A stretch of 64,000 bases of DNA from Serratia sarumanii (GTDB lineage: Bacteria > Pseudomonadota > Gammaproteobacteria > Enterobacterales > Enterobacteriaceae): the NCBI RefSeq assembly GCF_029962605.1, contig NZ_CP124750.1, positions 1,426,001 through 1,490,000 of the forward strand. The letters run 5' to 3'. The translations under genes and the position numbers were made by a program. The notes under the pieces were generated by a model. That model made no database searches. It was given only the letters and a program-made list of their open reading frames with translations, and had not been told where the DNA came from. This document shows, piece by piece, positions 55,155 to 64,000 of the stretch. The first letter of the stretch is position 1; each line of letters starts with the position of its first letter.

Positions 55155-55810
55155 AGGATTTTCATCCTTCTTTCCAGACGACGCAGCACGAAGCTCAGCA
55201 CCAGGGTAATAATCAGATAGATAACCGCCACGGCGCTCCAGATTTCCAGCGCGCGGAAGTTACCGGCAATAATTTCCTGACCCTGACGGGTCAGCTCCGC
55301 CACGCCGATCACGATGAACAGCGAGGTGTCTTTGATGCTGATGATCCACTGGTTGCCCAGCGGCGGCAGCATGCGGCGCAGCGCCAGCGGCATAATGACG
55401 TAGCGGATGGTTTCGCGGCGCGACAGGCCGAGCGCCAGGCCGGCCTCGCGGAAACCGTTATGAATCGACAGCACCGCGCCGCGGGTGATTTCCGCAATGT
55501 AGGCGCCGGAGTTGATCATGATGGTCACCACCGCCGCGGTGAACGGATCGATGCGCAAATCGGTGAACGCCATCGGCAGGGCGAAGTAGATGAACATCAC
55601 CTGCACCACGATCGGCGTGCCGCGGATCACTTCGATAAACACCAACGCGATGTGGTTGGCGATCCAACCGCCGTAGGTGCGGGCAAAGCCGGCGACGAGG
55701 CCGATGATCAGGCCGCCAATCAGACCGAGGACCGAAATCCACAGGGTCATTTTGGCGCCCTCTAACAAGATAGGAATGGCGGGCCAGATGGCGCTCCAGT
55801 CGAACTGCAT
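55151..55810 (-). CDS. glnP: Glutamine ABC transporter permease
   Basis: The 219-aa inner-membrane permease of the HisMQ family has about five helices and the EAA loop [24 protein letters not shown]. It starts [19 protein letters not shown], as in E. coli GlnP, with GGGAGAAATATC upstream. About 100 bp separate it from glnH. Confidence 0.95.
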   Translation of the reverse strand: MQFDWSAIWPAIPILLEGAKMTLWISVLGLIGGLIIGLVAGFARTYGGWIANHIALVFIEVIRGTPIVVQVMFIYFALPMAFTDLRIDPFTAAVVTIMINSGAYIAEITRGAVLSIHNGFREAGLALGLSRRETIRYVIMPLALRRMLPPLGNQWIISIKDTSLFIVIGVAELTRQGQEIIAGNFRALEIWSAVAVIYLIITLVLSFVLRRLERRMKIL

Positions 55811-55914
55811 GATATTTCTCCCGGTGATCCCGAACGTGGGTATCAGATACAACGAAGCGCAGGGGGGGTAAGCGCCCCCCTGTGCTTAAGTTAATAGCTT
55901 GCCAAATTCACAGC

Positions 55915-56685
<771 letters not shown>

Positions 56686-56716
56686 TTACCCATTTTTTAT
56701 ATTGCAGTTGGTGCCA

Positions 56717-56732
56717 TGAAAAAATCGTGCCA
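56717..56732 (-). promoter_or_regulatory. Sigma-54-like promoter of glnHPQ
   Basis: On the minus strand, TGGCACGATTTTTTCA has a perfect -24 element and a degenerate -12 (TTTCA rather than TTGCA). It lies about 60 bp before the glnH start. The weak -12 fits a promoter that depends on an activator. Confidence 0.65.
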
Positions 56733-56803
56733 TGTTTTCAACTACTATAAAAACAAAGAGTTATTGCGTGATGTTGTGCCGTAAAGGCGAATTGTTATGG
56801 TTA

Positions 56804-56855
56804 TGCACCAAGGTGAGGCACCAAAATGGTGCGTAAGAATTATCTTGGTGCACGG
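56804..56855. promoter_or_regulatory. NtrC-type binding sites upstream of glnH
   Basis: GCACCAAAATGGTGC (56818-56832) is an inverted repeat close to the NtrC consensus. Half-sites ATGCACCA (56803-56810) and TTGGTGCAC (56845-56853) flank it. They lie about 90-130 bp upstream of the sigma-54 element, the expected enhancer position. Confidence 0.65.
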
Positions 56856-56996
56856 GGCTATCATTAACCAAACTTTGGCTGTGAAACAACCGTTCTTTAA
56901 CGTTTTTGCTTCAATATTGATAACTAACTCTAACTTTCATGATGCACTGACGGTGCAAGCGGAGCCGCGAGCGGCGAAAAGGGGGGGCAGATAATG
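56856..56996. other. Gap between the glnH control region and ybiI
   Basis: 140 bp of moderately AT-rich sequence ending in a G-run (GGGGGGG near 56984). No gene or clear hairpin is seen. Confidence 0.25.
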
Positions 56997-57263
56997 CTAG
57001 CGCAACTGGCTGTCTTTGCTGCCGCGCCGGTTATACAGGCTGGCGGCAGCGTGTTTTTTGTCTTGTTCGGTCTGGCAGGCGAGGCAAAAACGCACGCCGG
57101 TTAACGCCTTGCGGCGTGCCTCGGGGATCGGCTCTCCACATTCCTGGCAATAGCGCTCGCTCTCGCCGTGCCCGAGCGCTTCACGCGCGCGCTGCACCGC
57201 ATCGTCGACGGTGGAATCAATCTGATCTTGTACGGCGCCGTCCGCCGCCCAGCCGCTGGCCAT
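56997..57263 (-). CDS. ybiI: DksA/TraR-type zinc-finger protein YbiI
   Basis: The 88-aa protein has a four-cysteine zinc finger (RYCQECGEPIPEARR ... VRFCLACQ) and the invariant tail YNRRGSKDSQLR of E. coli YbiI. Its function is unknown; the DksA-like fold suggests RNA polymerase or RNA contact. GGGAGG lies 6 bases before the ATG at 57263. In E. coli it lies nearer ybiJ, so its place beside dps is a local rearrangement. Confidence 0.92.
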   Translation of the reverse strand: MASGWAADGAVQDQIDSTVDDAVQRAREALGHGESERYCQECGEPIPEARRKALTGVRFCLACQTEQDKKHAAASLYNRRGSKDSQLR

Positions 57264-57333
57264 CATTACCTCCCGACAAAGGAACCTTACCGTTTAATAT
57301 GGGCCGTTTTTTGTACAATGCAACGGCCGCGCA

Positions 57334-57365
57334 AAAGAAAACAGGCCGGGCGAAGCCCAGCCTGT
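57334..57365 (-). terminator. Rho-independent terminator of dps
   Basis: ACAGGC-GGGC and GCCC-GCCTGT arms with a GAA loop (57341-57365) are followed, on the minus strand, by a U-rich tract (57333-57340). Confidence 0.75.
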
Positions 57366-57403
57366 TCTGCCCGGAACGACGGGCGCTCTGCAACTTTTTA
57401 GCG

Positions 57404-57907
57404 TTATTCGATGTTGGATTCGATGAACCACAGGAACTTGTCCAGATCGCGCGAGGCGGCGGTGAACATGTCGGCGGTATCTTCGTCTTCCACTTCGGTA
57501 ATGGCTTTACGGATGTCATTCGCGACCGCGCCGTAGCGATCGGCCAGCGCTTTCAGGTGCTCTTGCACGCTGTGGATATTGGTCGGATAGCTTTTCAGCG
57601 GCGTGCGATCGTTAACCACCTGTACGGTGCCCAGTGCCACGCCGCCCAGTTGCACCACGCGTTCGGCGAAGGTGTCCTGATGCTCGATGATGGCGGTGCG
57701 GAAGCCGTCCAGCATTTCATGGACCGCGATGAAGTTTGCGCCGCGCATGTTCCAGTGCGCCTGCTTGGTGATCAACGAAAGATCGATGAATTGCACGACC
57801 TGATGGTTCAGCGCCTTGATGGCGGCCAGTTTGACTTTTTCGTCCAGATCGTTACGGGTATACAGCAGATCAGAAGATTTCGTTTTCACCAGTTTAGCGG
57901 TACTCAT
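57404..57907 (-). CDS. dps: DNA starvation/stationary-phase protection protein Dps
   Basis: The 167-aa ferritin-like protein has the ferroxidase residues of the intersubunit site: the His in KQAHWNMRG and the Asp/Glu in [10 protein letters not shown]. The N-terminal lysines ([14 protein letters not shown]) allow DNA binding. It forms a 12-mer that stores iron and coats DNA under oxidative stress and starvation. It is expected to be OxyR/RpoS controlled; the control region upstream is AT-rich. Confidence 0.95.
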   Translation of the reverse strand: MSTAKLVKTKSSDLLYTRNDLDEKVKLAAIKALNHQVVQFIDLSLITKQAHWNMRGANFIAVHEMLDGFRTAIIEHQDTFAERVVQLGGVALGTVQVVNDRTPLKSYPTNIHSVQEHLKALADRYGAVANDIRKAITEVEDEDTADMFTAASRDLDKFLWFIESNIE

Positions 57908-58262
57908 ATCAGATATCCTCTTGATTAGTCGTTGTCCTATTTCGTTACGGGATCAATTATAGCAGGGGTATTTATTTTTGCCGCACGAAAATGGCTATTG
58001 CACAAATAGGAATGGCCGAATGGCACTATTTTTATTTGTTTTTTGTTTTTGTGTAACTTTATGAAAGTTATTGTTATTTCAATTTAAGTTATTATTTATG
58101 TCAGTGAAGATTTACCCCTGTTATTTTATTTTCTGGCGGCATGCGGGTTCGGCTAAATATCTGCTTTGTTATCGGGGTGTTAATTTCAAGCCTATTCAGA
58201 TTGATAGCCGTAATTGATGCGGATAAAGTAAGGGAATTAACCCCGGACTTTATTGGCGAATG
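57908..58262. other. AT-rich region between dps and the P-loop kinase gene
   Basis: About 350 bp, clearly more AT-rich than its surroundings (58020-58200 especially). It should contain the dps promoter on the minus strand and one for the kinase on the plus strand. No supported gene or strong hairpin is seen. Confidence 0.4.
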
Positions 58263-58814
58263 ATGAAAATTAACGTCGTCGGCACCAGCGGCAGCGGTAA
58301 AAGCACCCTGGCGCGTCAACTGGCGGAACGGCTTGACGTTCCCTATATCGAGATGGACAGGCTCTATTGGCGGCCCGAGTGGCAGGGGACGCCCGATGAT
58401 GCGTTTCTGGCGCGGCTTGAGCAGACGCTGGCCGAAGCGGGAGGAGGCTGGGTGCTGGACGGCAACTACAGCCGCACGCAGGCGATCAAGTGGCGCGAGG
58501 TCGATTATATCCTGTGGCTGGACTACGGCTTCTGCCGCACGCTGTGGCAGGCCGTGCGCCGCGCGTGCCGGCGCGCGGCCAGCAAACGCGAGCTGTGGCC
58601 GGGCACCGGCAATCGGGAAAGTTTCCGCCGTTCTTTCTTCAGCCGCGAGTCGATCGTGCTGTGGACGATCCGCACTTACTCGAAGAACCGGCGAAAATAC
58701 CTGGCGGAGATGGCCCGTACCGATGCAGGGCGCCGTTTCAAGCGCTTGCGCTCTCCCCGCCAGGCCGCCGATTTTCTACGGACGCTGCCGCAGGTTCACA
58801 GCAGCAGGCGGTGA
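58263..58814 (+). CDS. P-loop kinase-like NTPase (adenylate-kinase fold)
   Basis: The 183-aa protein has Walker [19 protein letters not shown] at the start, then GGWVLDGNYSRTQAIKWREV and a basic C-terminal region (TYSKNRRKYLAEMA). It resembles small AAA/adenylate-kinase topology-modulation proteins (FlaR-like). The substrate is unknown. Two adjacent ATGs (58260, 58263) are possible. Its last 19 bp overlap the 3' end of the convergent YhcH-family gene. Confidence 0.8.
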   Translation: MKINVVGTSGSGKSTLARQLAERLDVPYIEMDRLYWRPEWQGTPDDAFLARLEQTLAEAGGGWVLDGNYSRTQAIKWREVDYILWLDYGFCRTLWQAVRRACRRAASKRELWPGTGNRESFRRSFFSRESIVLWTIRTYSKNRRKYLAEMARTDAGRRFKRLRSPRQAADFLRTLPQVHSSRR

Positions 58815-59263
58815 TGGATCCTCACTACCGCTTTCTTGATGTGCTGCGGCCGCTGCCACAGGCAGCCGGTTTTGTGCGCTTCCATCTGGAAAAAGATCGC
58901 GAACATGCCGTGCGTCATGTGCAGCGTTTGCGGGTGGCGTTTGATGTCCAGCAGCAGAAGGTCGCTATTTTCCGCGTGGGGATGTTCGCGGTGCCAGTCG
59001 CCCGCCAGGCCGTATTCGATGCGTTCTTCGCCGCTGATCAGCAGATGCAGCGCGATGTACTCCTGATGCATTTCGGCGCGCTTTTCCGCCGCCGGCACGG
59101 TGGTCAGCGTCATCACGTCCATAAAGATGTTGTCGCCGTCGATCGGGTGATGGCCCAGCGCCAGTTCGGGCAGGTCGCATCGGCGTAACTCGGTCAGGGT
59201 TGAAACCAGCGCCGGCGCGAGTCCGCGGCCGAAGCGGGGGTTGAACAGGCTGTTGTGAATCAC
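58796..59263 (-). CDS. YhcH/YjgK/YiaL family protein
   Basis: The 155-aa cupin-like protein has PELALGHHPIDGDNIFMDVM, AEMHQEYIALHLLISGEERI and HYPHAENSD-like HREHPHAENSDL with HMTHGMFAIFF. YhcH/TabA proteins have roles in sialic acid processing or, for TabA, toxin-antitoxin/biofilm control. No sialic acid or sugar genes are beside it. The start follows GAGAATAACAGTG. Confidence 0.85.
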   Translation of the reverse strand: MIHNSLFNPRFGRGLAPALVSTLTELRRCDLPELALGHHPIDGDNIFMDVMTLTTVPAAEKRAEMHQEYIALHLLISGEERIEYGLAGDWHREHPHAENSDLLLLDIKRHPQTLHMTHGMFAIFFQMEAHKTGCLWQRPQHIKKAVVRIHHRLLL

Positions 59264-59395
59264 TGTTATTCTCCATGTGAGCGAAAGTCCAAAGAGCCTG
59301 CGATACAGGCTAAGGGGAAGTATGCCGATTTGTCACGAGGAAAACAGTTAACCCGCCTGCATTCCGACGTTGCGGTCGGCAGGCGAGTCAGGCGA

Positions 59396-60283
59396 TCAGG
59401 AAAGGCTTTCGAGGCGCGGCTTGGGGCGAATGGTCAGGGCGGAGCCCATGGAGGCGGCGATAATCGCCGCCAGCGCCAGCCATTGCACGCCGCTCAGGTG
59501 TTCGCCGAGGAACAGCATGCCGGACAGCGCCGCCATCGCCGGTTCGAGGCTCATTAAGGTGCCGAAGGTGCGCGCCGGAATTTTGGGCAGCGCGATGATC
59601 TCCAGCGAATATGGCAGCGCGGTGGAGAGGATCGCCACCGCCAGCGCCACCGGCAGAATATCGAGGTTGAACAGCACGCTGCCGGTTTGCCAGGCGCCGA
59701 TCGGGCAGAACACCAGCGCGGCGATCAAGGAGCCGAGCGCCACCGTACCGGGGCCGTGATCGCCGCCGGCCTTCTGGCCGAAGATGATATAGACCGCCCA
59801 GCAGGCGCCGGCGCCGAGCGCACAGGCGGCACCGAACGGATCGATCCCGCCCACGCCGTGGCCGAGCGGCAACAGGAACCATAACCCGGCGATCGCCAGC
59901 GCCACCCAAAGAAAGTCGATCGGCCGGCGCGACGAGAACATGGCCACCGCCAACGGGCCGGTAAACTCCAGCGCCACGGCGATGCCGAGCGGCACGGTGC
60001 GCAGCGACAGGTAGAACAGGTAGTTCATCGCGCCGAGCGACAGGCCGTAAATCAGCAGCGGCAAGCGGCTGCCGGCGACGATGCGCATACGCCACGGGCG
60101 GAAGATAATGAACAGAATCAGGGTGCCGATGAACAGGCGCAGCGTCGTAATGCCTTCGGCGCCCACGATCGGGAACAGGCTTTTGGCCAACGAGGCGCCG
60201 CTCTGGATAGACACCATGGCGATGATTAACAGACAGATGGGCAGCAGCGCGGAGGGCGCTCTGCCGGAAGTAGATAACGACAT
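59396..60283 (-). CDS. rhtA: Threonine/homoserine exporter RhtA
   Basis: The 295-aa inner-membrane protein of the DMT superfamily has about ten helices. It matches E. coli RhtA along its length (SIQSGASLAKSLFPIVG, VPLGIAVALEFTGPLAVAMF, AGACWAVYIIFGQKAGG, RTFGTLMSLEPAMAALSGM). It exports homoserine and threonine. Placement between dps and ompX is as in E. coli. Confidence 0.95.
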   Translation of the reverse strand: MSLSTSGRAPSALLPICLLIIAMVSIQSGASLAKSLFPIVGAEGITTLRLFIGTLILFIIFRPWRMRIVAGSRLPLLIYGLSLGAMNYLFYLSLRTVPLGIAVALEFTGPLAVAMFSSRRPIDFLWVALAIAGLWFLLPLGHGVGGIDPFGAACALGAGACWAVYIIFGQKAGGDHGPGTVALGSLIAALVFCPIGAWQTGSVLFNLDILPVALAVAILSTALPYSLEIIALPKIPARTFGTLMSLEPAMAALSGMLFLGEHLSGVQWLALAAIIAASMGSALTIRPKPRLESLS

Positions 60284-60683
60284 CCTTAACGAGCCTTTTT
60301 TGCGCCGTTCCTCAGCCTTGAGAAAACGGTCGAAACGGGGATGCGAGCAGTGTAAATGAAATGGCGAAAATCTGTCTGAGAAAAGCGCGCATCGCGGTGA
60401 AATCCGCCGATCCTCGGATGAGATGCAGCGGATTTGGTCAAAAAGTGCGCTTTTTCTTAAGAATTATCTGGATATTAAATTGGTGATTTTTGTCACAGAA
60501 AGCCGTAGAATACGGCCGAAAATAGAGCGAAAAGAAGCAGATACACTGTTCTTGAAATCTTCTGTTACACGATATAAAGCTTTAGACACTCATTTCAAGG
60601 CAGAGTTTCACGCTAATTTTTGTTATATTTTCAAAGCATGAACAAATGGATGTACTTAATAATAAAACGCGTTTGAGGTGGTT
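60284..60683. promoter_or_regulatory. Long ompX upstream region
   Basis: This 400-bp gap holds the rhtA promoter (minus) and the ompX promoter and long leader (plus). TATATT at about 60621-60626, preceded by TTCACG, is a candidate -10/-35. The leader ends GAGGTGGTT before the ompX ATG. A small RNA target at this site, as known for E. coli ompX, is possible but not tested. Confidence 0.45.
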
Positions 60684-61202
60684 ATGAAAAAAATTGCATG
60701 TCTTTCCGCAGTAGCAGCTTGCGTATTAGCAGTTAGCGCAGGTACCGCATTCGCTGGTCAGAGCACCGTATCCGCTGGCTATGCGCAGGGTGATCTCCAA
60801 GGCGTTGCTAACAAGGCCGACGGTTTCAACCTGAAATACCGTTACGAGTTCGACAACAACCCACTGGGTGTGATCGGCTCCTTCACCCACCTGGAAAAAA
60901 ATCGTTCTGAAAACGGTTTCTACAAGAAATCTCAGTACGATTCCATCACCGCAGGTCCAGCTTACCGCTTCAACGACTGGGCGAGCATCTACGGTGTGAT
61001 CGGTGTTGGCTACGGCAAAAACATCGACAACGCCCAGGCTGGTGGTAACAAAGGTGGCAACAGCGACTACGGCTTCACCTACGGTGCCGGTCTGCAGTTC
61101 AACCCAATCGAAAACGTTGCCCTGGACGTTGGCTACGAGCAGAGCCGCATCCGCAGCGTGGACGTTGGCAGCTGGAATGTTGGCGTAGGCTACCGCTTCT
61201 AA
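60684..61202 (+). CDS. ompX: Outer membrane protein X
   Basis: The 172-aa eight-stranded beta-barrel has a 23-residue signal peptide (ending GTAFA) and STVSAGYAQGDLQGVANKA. It ends NVGVGYRF, with C-terminal Phe for barrel assembly. OmpX family proteins affect adhesion and envelope stress. Codon use is notably adapted (GGT, AAC, CTG, CGT), as expected for an abundant protein. GAGGTGGTT precedes the ATG at 60684. Confidence 0.96.
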   Translation: MKKIACLSAVAACVLAVSAGTAFAGQSTVSAGYAQGDLQGVANKADGFNLKYRYEFDNNPLGVIGSFTHLEKNRSENGFYKKSQYDSITAGPAYRFNDWASIYGVIGVGYGKNIDNAQAGGNKGGNSDYGFTYGAGLQFNPIENVALDVGYEQSRIRSVDVGSWNVGVGYRF

Positions 61203-61258
61203 GATTTCTTCATGCCTGCGGGCGTGAATGCGCGGCACAGGTTGCCGCGCGGATAAAA

Positions 61259-61285
61259 AATCCGCCTTCGGGCGGATTTTTTTTA
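61259..61285 (+). terminator. Rho-independent terminator after ompX
   Basis: The 8-bp arms AATCCGCC / GGCGGATT have a TTCG tetraloop, followed by at least six Ts. Confidence 0.92.
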
Positions 61286-61289
61286 TCTG

Positions 61290-62273
61290 TCATTGGCCGC
61301 CGCGCCCCGTCGGCTGCGTCGAAAAGCGTGCGCTGCGGGCATCGCGCTCATAGCCTTGCGGTTCGGTCAGTAAACCGTACAGCTCGGGGCGGCGTCCGTA
61401 AATCCAGCGGCGGCCGGTGCTGAGCGGGATCAGCGTCAGATCGAGATCGGCGCTGACCATCCGGTCTTCCGCCGCCCAGGTCTCCGCCACGATGCGGCCG
61501 TAGGGATCGAGGATCATCGCATTGCCGGTGCGTACCTCATCGTCATCGCGGCCCACGCCGTTGCTGAACAGCAAAAACAGCCCGTTGTCGTGAGCGCGCG
61601 AGGGCAGCCAGCGCATCAGCCAGCCGCGGCCGTGTTCGCCGCGAAAGGCGGCTTCTATCGCCTGCGGATCTTCCGCCCGCCGCTGCCACAGCGCCTGTGG
61701 GATCGGCTTCATGCCGTGCGGGCTGCGCGAATGGGTGCCGCCGGTCTGGTGCGGGGCCATCAACACCTCCGCGCCCAGCAGCGCCGTTGCGCGCACATTC
61801 TCCACCAGATTGTTGTCCCAGCAGATCAATACGCCCACGCGCACGCCCCAGGGGGTGTCGAATACGGTATAGCGATCGCCGCTGGCGATAGCCGGGTGTT
61901 CGAAGGCGTGCAGTTTACGGTGCACATGCAGCGCGCCGTCCGGCAGGCATACGGCGTAGGCGTTGTAGCAACGGCCGTCGTCGCCCAGCTCGATCAGCCC
62001 GACGCCGATCGCCATGTTGTATCGCTCCGCCAGCGGGCGAATGCGCGCCAGCGAAGGGCTGGCGGCGATCGGTTCCGCCAGCGCCCGCACTTCGACGTCG
62101 GACAGATGGCGCACGTGCCAATAGCCGGTGATGCACATTTCCGGGAAGGCCAGCAGCTGTACCTGCTGCTCGGCCGCCTGAGCGATAAAGCGCTCAATGA
62201 TCGACAGGTTGTAATTCTTATCGTTGGCGCGATGCTGGAACTGCACCGTGGCGGCGCGCAATGAGATGGTCAT
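61290..62273 (-). CDS. Carbon-nitrogen hydrolase (nitrilase superfamily)
   Basis: The 327-aa enzyme has the nitrilase Glu-Lys-Cys triad: E in LLAFPEMCITGYW, K in VHRKLHAFE, and C in VGVLICWDNNLVENV. GGAGAGACACC supports the ATG at 62273; a longer frame reaches back into the operator. Such enzymes hydrolyse amides or nitriles in small metabolites; the substrate is unknown. It is divergent from a LysR regulator across 91 bp, so probably induced by its substrate. Confidence 0.88.
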   Translation of the reverse strand: MTISLRAATVQFQHRANDKNYNLSIIERFIAQAAEQQVQLLAFPEMCITGYWHVRHLSDVEVRALAEPIAASPSLARIRPLAERYNMAIGVGLIELGDDGRCYNAYAVCLPDGALHVHRKLHAFEHPAIASGDRYTVFDTPWGVRVGVLICWDNNLVENVRATALLGAEVLMAPHQTGGTHSRSPHGMKPIPQALWQRRAEDPQAIEAAFRGEHGRGWLMRWLPSRAHDNGLFLLFSNGVGRDDDEVRTGNAMILDPYGRIVAETWAAEDRMVSADLDLTLIPLSTGRRWIYGRRPELYGLLTEPQGYERDARSARFSTQPTGRGGQ

Positions 62274-62315
62274 GGTGTCTCTCCGGTTAGGGTCTGCGTT
62301 GATTACAGCAGGTGG

Positions 62316-62336
62316 ATTGATTACTGTATAATCAAT
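62316..62336. promoter_or_regulatory. LysR operator between the nitrilase and LysR genes
   Basis: ATTGATTA-N5-TAATCAAT is an 8+8 bp inverted repeat with a T-N11-A core, typical of LysR-type recognition sites. It lies 28 bp upstream of the regulator start. Confidence 0.75.
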
Positions 62337-62364
62337 TAAATTCCCTATTTGATAACCTGATGGA

Positions 62365-63237
62365 ATGGACATAAAACAACTGCGCGCCCTGGTGGCGCTG
62401 GCCGAGCAGGGCAACTATCGACAGGCGGCGAGCCGGCTGTGCATCAGCCAGCCGGCGCTGAGCAAGCAGATTCAGGCGCTGGAAACCCAGCTCGGCGTTC
62501 GATTGTTCGAGCGTGGCCGACAGGGCGCGGTGCTCACCGCCGGCGGGCAGCGGCTCTACCCGGAGGTGCAGGCGCTGGTGGAACAGTACCAGCAGTTTCA
62601 GCGGCGCGCCCGGCGGGTGGCGCTCGGGGAAGCGGGGCGGCTGGCGCTGGGATTTGGCCTCTCCAGCTTTCATCTGGCGCCGCAGCTGGTGGCGGCTTTT
62701 CGCCAACGGTTTCCCGAGGTGGCGATCGGCCTGGAGGACATCCCGTCGGAGCGGCAGTATCAGTTGCTGTTACAGGGGGAGTTGCAGGCGGGGTTCGTGC
62801 GTTTGCCGGTCAATACGCCGCTGTGCGGCGTGGCAATGCTGAGTGACCGGTTGGTGCTGGCCGCGCCGGGCGCGCTGGCGCTGCGCGCCGACGATCTGAT
62901 GGCGCGTTTCAATCAGCTGCCGCTGTTGCAGTTGACTCCGAAGCGCGGGCGCGGGCTGAGCGATCAGTCGCTGCGGTTTATCGCCGCTCACCGCTTGACG
63001 CCGAACGTGGTGCAGCAGGCCGGCGATATTCAGACGCTGTTGGCGCTGGTCGCCGCCGGCGTCGGCGTTGCGCTGCTGCCGCACAGCATCACGCATATCG
63101 CGCCGGCCGGCATCGACATTTTACCGCTGAGCGGCGAGGAAACGGAGTGGCAGGTCGGTATCGCCTGGGACCCGCAGCGCGCCGACGCGCTGCGGGACAA
63201 CTTTGTTCAGACGGCGTTGGCGATGCAACGCGGTTAG
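62365..63237 (+). CDS. LysR-family regulator (CynR/BenM-like)
   Basis: The 290-aa protein has an N-terminal HTH (LVALAEQGNYRQAASRLCIS, QPALSKQIQALETQLGVRLF) and an effector domain (LALGFGLSSFHLAPQLVAAF). It is divergent from the nitrilase-superfamily gene with a shared palindrome, so autoregulation and control of that enzyme are likely. The effector is unknown. Confidence 0.88.
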   Translation: MDIKQLRALVALAEQGNYRQAASRLCISQPALSKQIQALETQLGVRLFERGRQGAVLTAGGQRLYPEVQALVEQYQQFQRRARRVALGEAGRLALGFGLSSFHLAPQLVAAFRQRFPEVAIGLEDIPSERQYQLLLQGELQAGFVRLPVNTPLCGVAMLSDRLVLAAPGALALRADDLMARFNQLPLLQLTPKRGRGLSDQSLRFIAAHRLTPNVVQQAGDIQTLLALVAAGVGVALLPHSITHIAPAGIDILPLSGEETEWQVGIAWDPQRADALRDNFVQTALAMQRG

Positions 63238-63240
63238 GTT

Positions 63241-63771
63241 TTAGAGCGGGCAATGCATCACGACGATCGGGCTCTGGTGATACTCGCTGCGGCGGCTTTC
63301 GCTAAAGCCGACTTTTTTCGCCAGCGCCAGCGAAGCCTGGTTTTCCGGCGAGATGATGCAGACGGTTTTCTCCCCCGGCAGGTGCGTTTTACCCCAGGCC
63401 AGCGCCGCCCGCAGTGCCTCGGTGGCGTAGCCTTTGCCGTGCGCAGAACTCACCAGCGTCCAGCCCATTTCCGGCGCGTCGAGCGCCGGGGTGATATCGC
63501 GCAGGCCGTCGAAGAAGCCGATGCTGCCGAGGTACTCGCCGCTCTGTTTGTCACGCACCGCCCAATTTCCATACCCCAACAGCGCCCAGTGGCCAGCGTA
63601 GCGCATCAGGCGCCCCCAGGAGTCTTCCCGGTCGCGCGGCGTGCCGCCGATATAGCGTACCACCAGCGGATCGGCCCACAATGCGGCCAGCGACTCGAAG
63701 TCGTCCAGCCTGTGCGCGTCCAGCCGCAGGCGTTCGGTGACAAGCGTTGGCGCGGTGTTGATTACGGTCAT
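63241..63771 (-). CDS. GNAT family acetyltransferase, RimJ/RimL type
   Basis: The 176-aa protein has the RimJ/RimL pattern: TERLRLDAHRLDDFESLAAL, GYGNWAVRDKQSGEYLGSIG, MGWTLVSSAHGKGYATEALR, and VCIISPENQASLALAKKVGF. These enzymes acetylate protein N termini or small molecules. It stops 3 bp from the LysR stop. Confidence 0.85.
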   Translation of the reverse strand: MTVINTAPTLVTERLRLDAHRLDDFESLAALWADPLVVRYIGGTPRDREDSWGRLMRYAGHWALLGYGNWAVRDKQSGEYLGSIGFFDGLRDITPALDAPEMGWTLVSSAHGKGYATEALRAALAWGKTHLPGEKTVCIISPENQASLALAKKVGFSESRRSEYHQSPIVVMHCPL

Positions 63772-63834
63772 GTTGCTGCTCCTGCACAGGGTGAAAGGCG
63801 ATGAAAAACAACGGCGTTCAGTATGCCAGAGAAA

Positions 63835-64000
63835 TCACACCGCCAGCCACAACAGCCAGGTGAACAGAAAGCCGCTCAGGCCGAGCAGGGTGGTCAGCAC
63901 CGTCCAGGTTTTCAGGCCGTCGGCCACTGACAGCCCCAGATAGCGCGTGACGATCCAAAAACCGGAGTCGTTGACGTGGGAAAGCCCCAGCCCGCCGAAA
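63835..64000 (-). CDS. GntP-family gluconate/organic acid permease, C-terminal end (5' end outside window)
   Basis: The 54 visible residues read FGGLGLSHVNDSGFWIVTRY, then LGLSVADGLKTWTVLTTLLG and a hydrophobic end. The SHVNDSGFW motif and GLKTWTVLTT are diagnostic of GntP-type gluconate:H+ symporters (GntT/GntU/GntP/DsdX). The specific member cannot be told from the tail. Confidence 0.88.
   Translation of the reverse strand, partial: FGGLGLSHVNDSGFWIVTRYLGLSVADGLKTWTVLTTLLGLSGFLFTWLLWLAV

Overview
The window is a GC-rich enterobacterial chromosome segment, most likely Serratia (S. marcescens group). Three things point there: near-identity to E. coli families with high-GC codon use, an S-layer/RTX-like protein with DUF4214-type features resembling Serratia SlaA, and the backbone gene order. 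No tRNA, rRNA, CRISPR array, prophage or intact insertion sequence was seen. Almost all the DNA is coding, in short operons with divergent regulators.

Layout. (1) 1-9.9 kb: end of a NUDIX-like gene, a MocR-type regulator, a DUF1127 microprotein, a GST, a Gfo/Idh/MocA dehydrogenase. Then comes a minus-strand operon (YcaC-like hydrolase, ABM-domain membrane protein, YtcJ-like amidohydrolase) with a divergent YhaJ-like LysR regulator, a TolA-C-like envelope protein with a broken lipobox, and a fatty acid desaturase. (2) 9.9-14.6 kb: the osmoprotectant ABC transporter osmF-yehY-yehX-yehW plus a PhnD-like soluble protein. (3) 14.6-25.9 kb: decayed SDR and regulator gene ends, a 58-aa membrane peptide, YedA, a DUF2878 protein, a SufR-like Fe-S regulator divergent from an MFS pump, an XRE-cupin regulator with two GNATs, an e(P4)-type acid phosphatase, a double GNAT, an OmpC/F-type porin, a second GST, an AhpD-like protein and a tautomerase.

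(4) 25.9-61.3 kb follows the E. coli dinG-to-ompX backbone (dinG, ybiB, ybiJ, rlmF, ybiO, glnQPH, ybiI, dps, rhtA, ompX), interrupted by accessory blocks. These are: an Lrp-type regulator with a DMT exporter; prpR/prpBCD (methylcitrate cycle, sigma-54 controlled, no prpE); LysE; an XRE regulator with an MFS pump; PaiB; an M3 peptidase; carbonic anhydrase; a flavin reductase; the S-layer-like protein followed by a soluble PAS-PAS chemoreceptor; a TetR-GNAT-hydrolase unit with a perfect 24-bp palindromic operator; and a P-loop kinase with a YhcH-family protein. (5) 61.3-64 kb: a nitrilase-superfamily hydrolase divergent from a LysR regulator, a RimJ/L-type GNAT, and the end of a GntP-family gluconate permease.

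Items most worth a second look: the 5' end of the S-layer-like gene, which has no canonical start and may carry a frameshift; the amidohydrolase/ABM/YcaC operon with its cysteine-rich terminal tail; the TolA-like protein whose lipobox Cys is Tyr; the SufR-like regulator beside a drug pump; and the scar at 14.6-14.85 kb. No clearly novel multi-gene defence or biosynthetic system was found.
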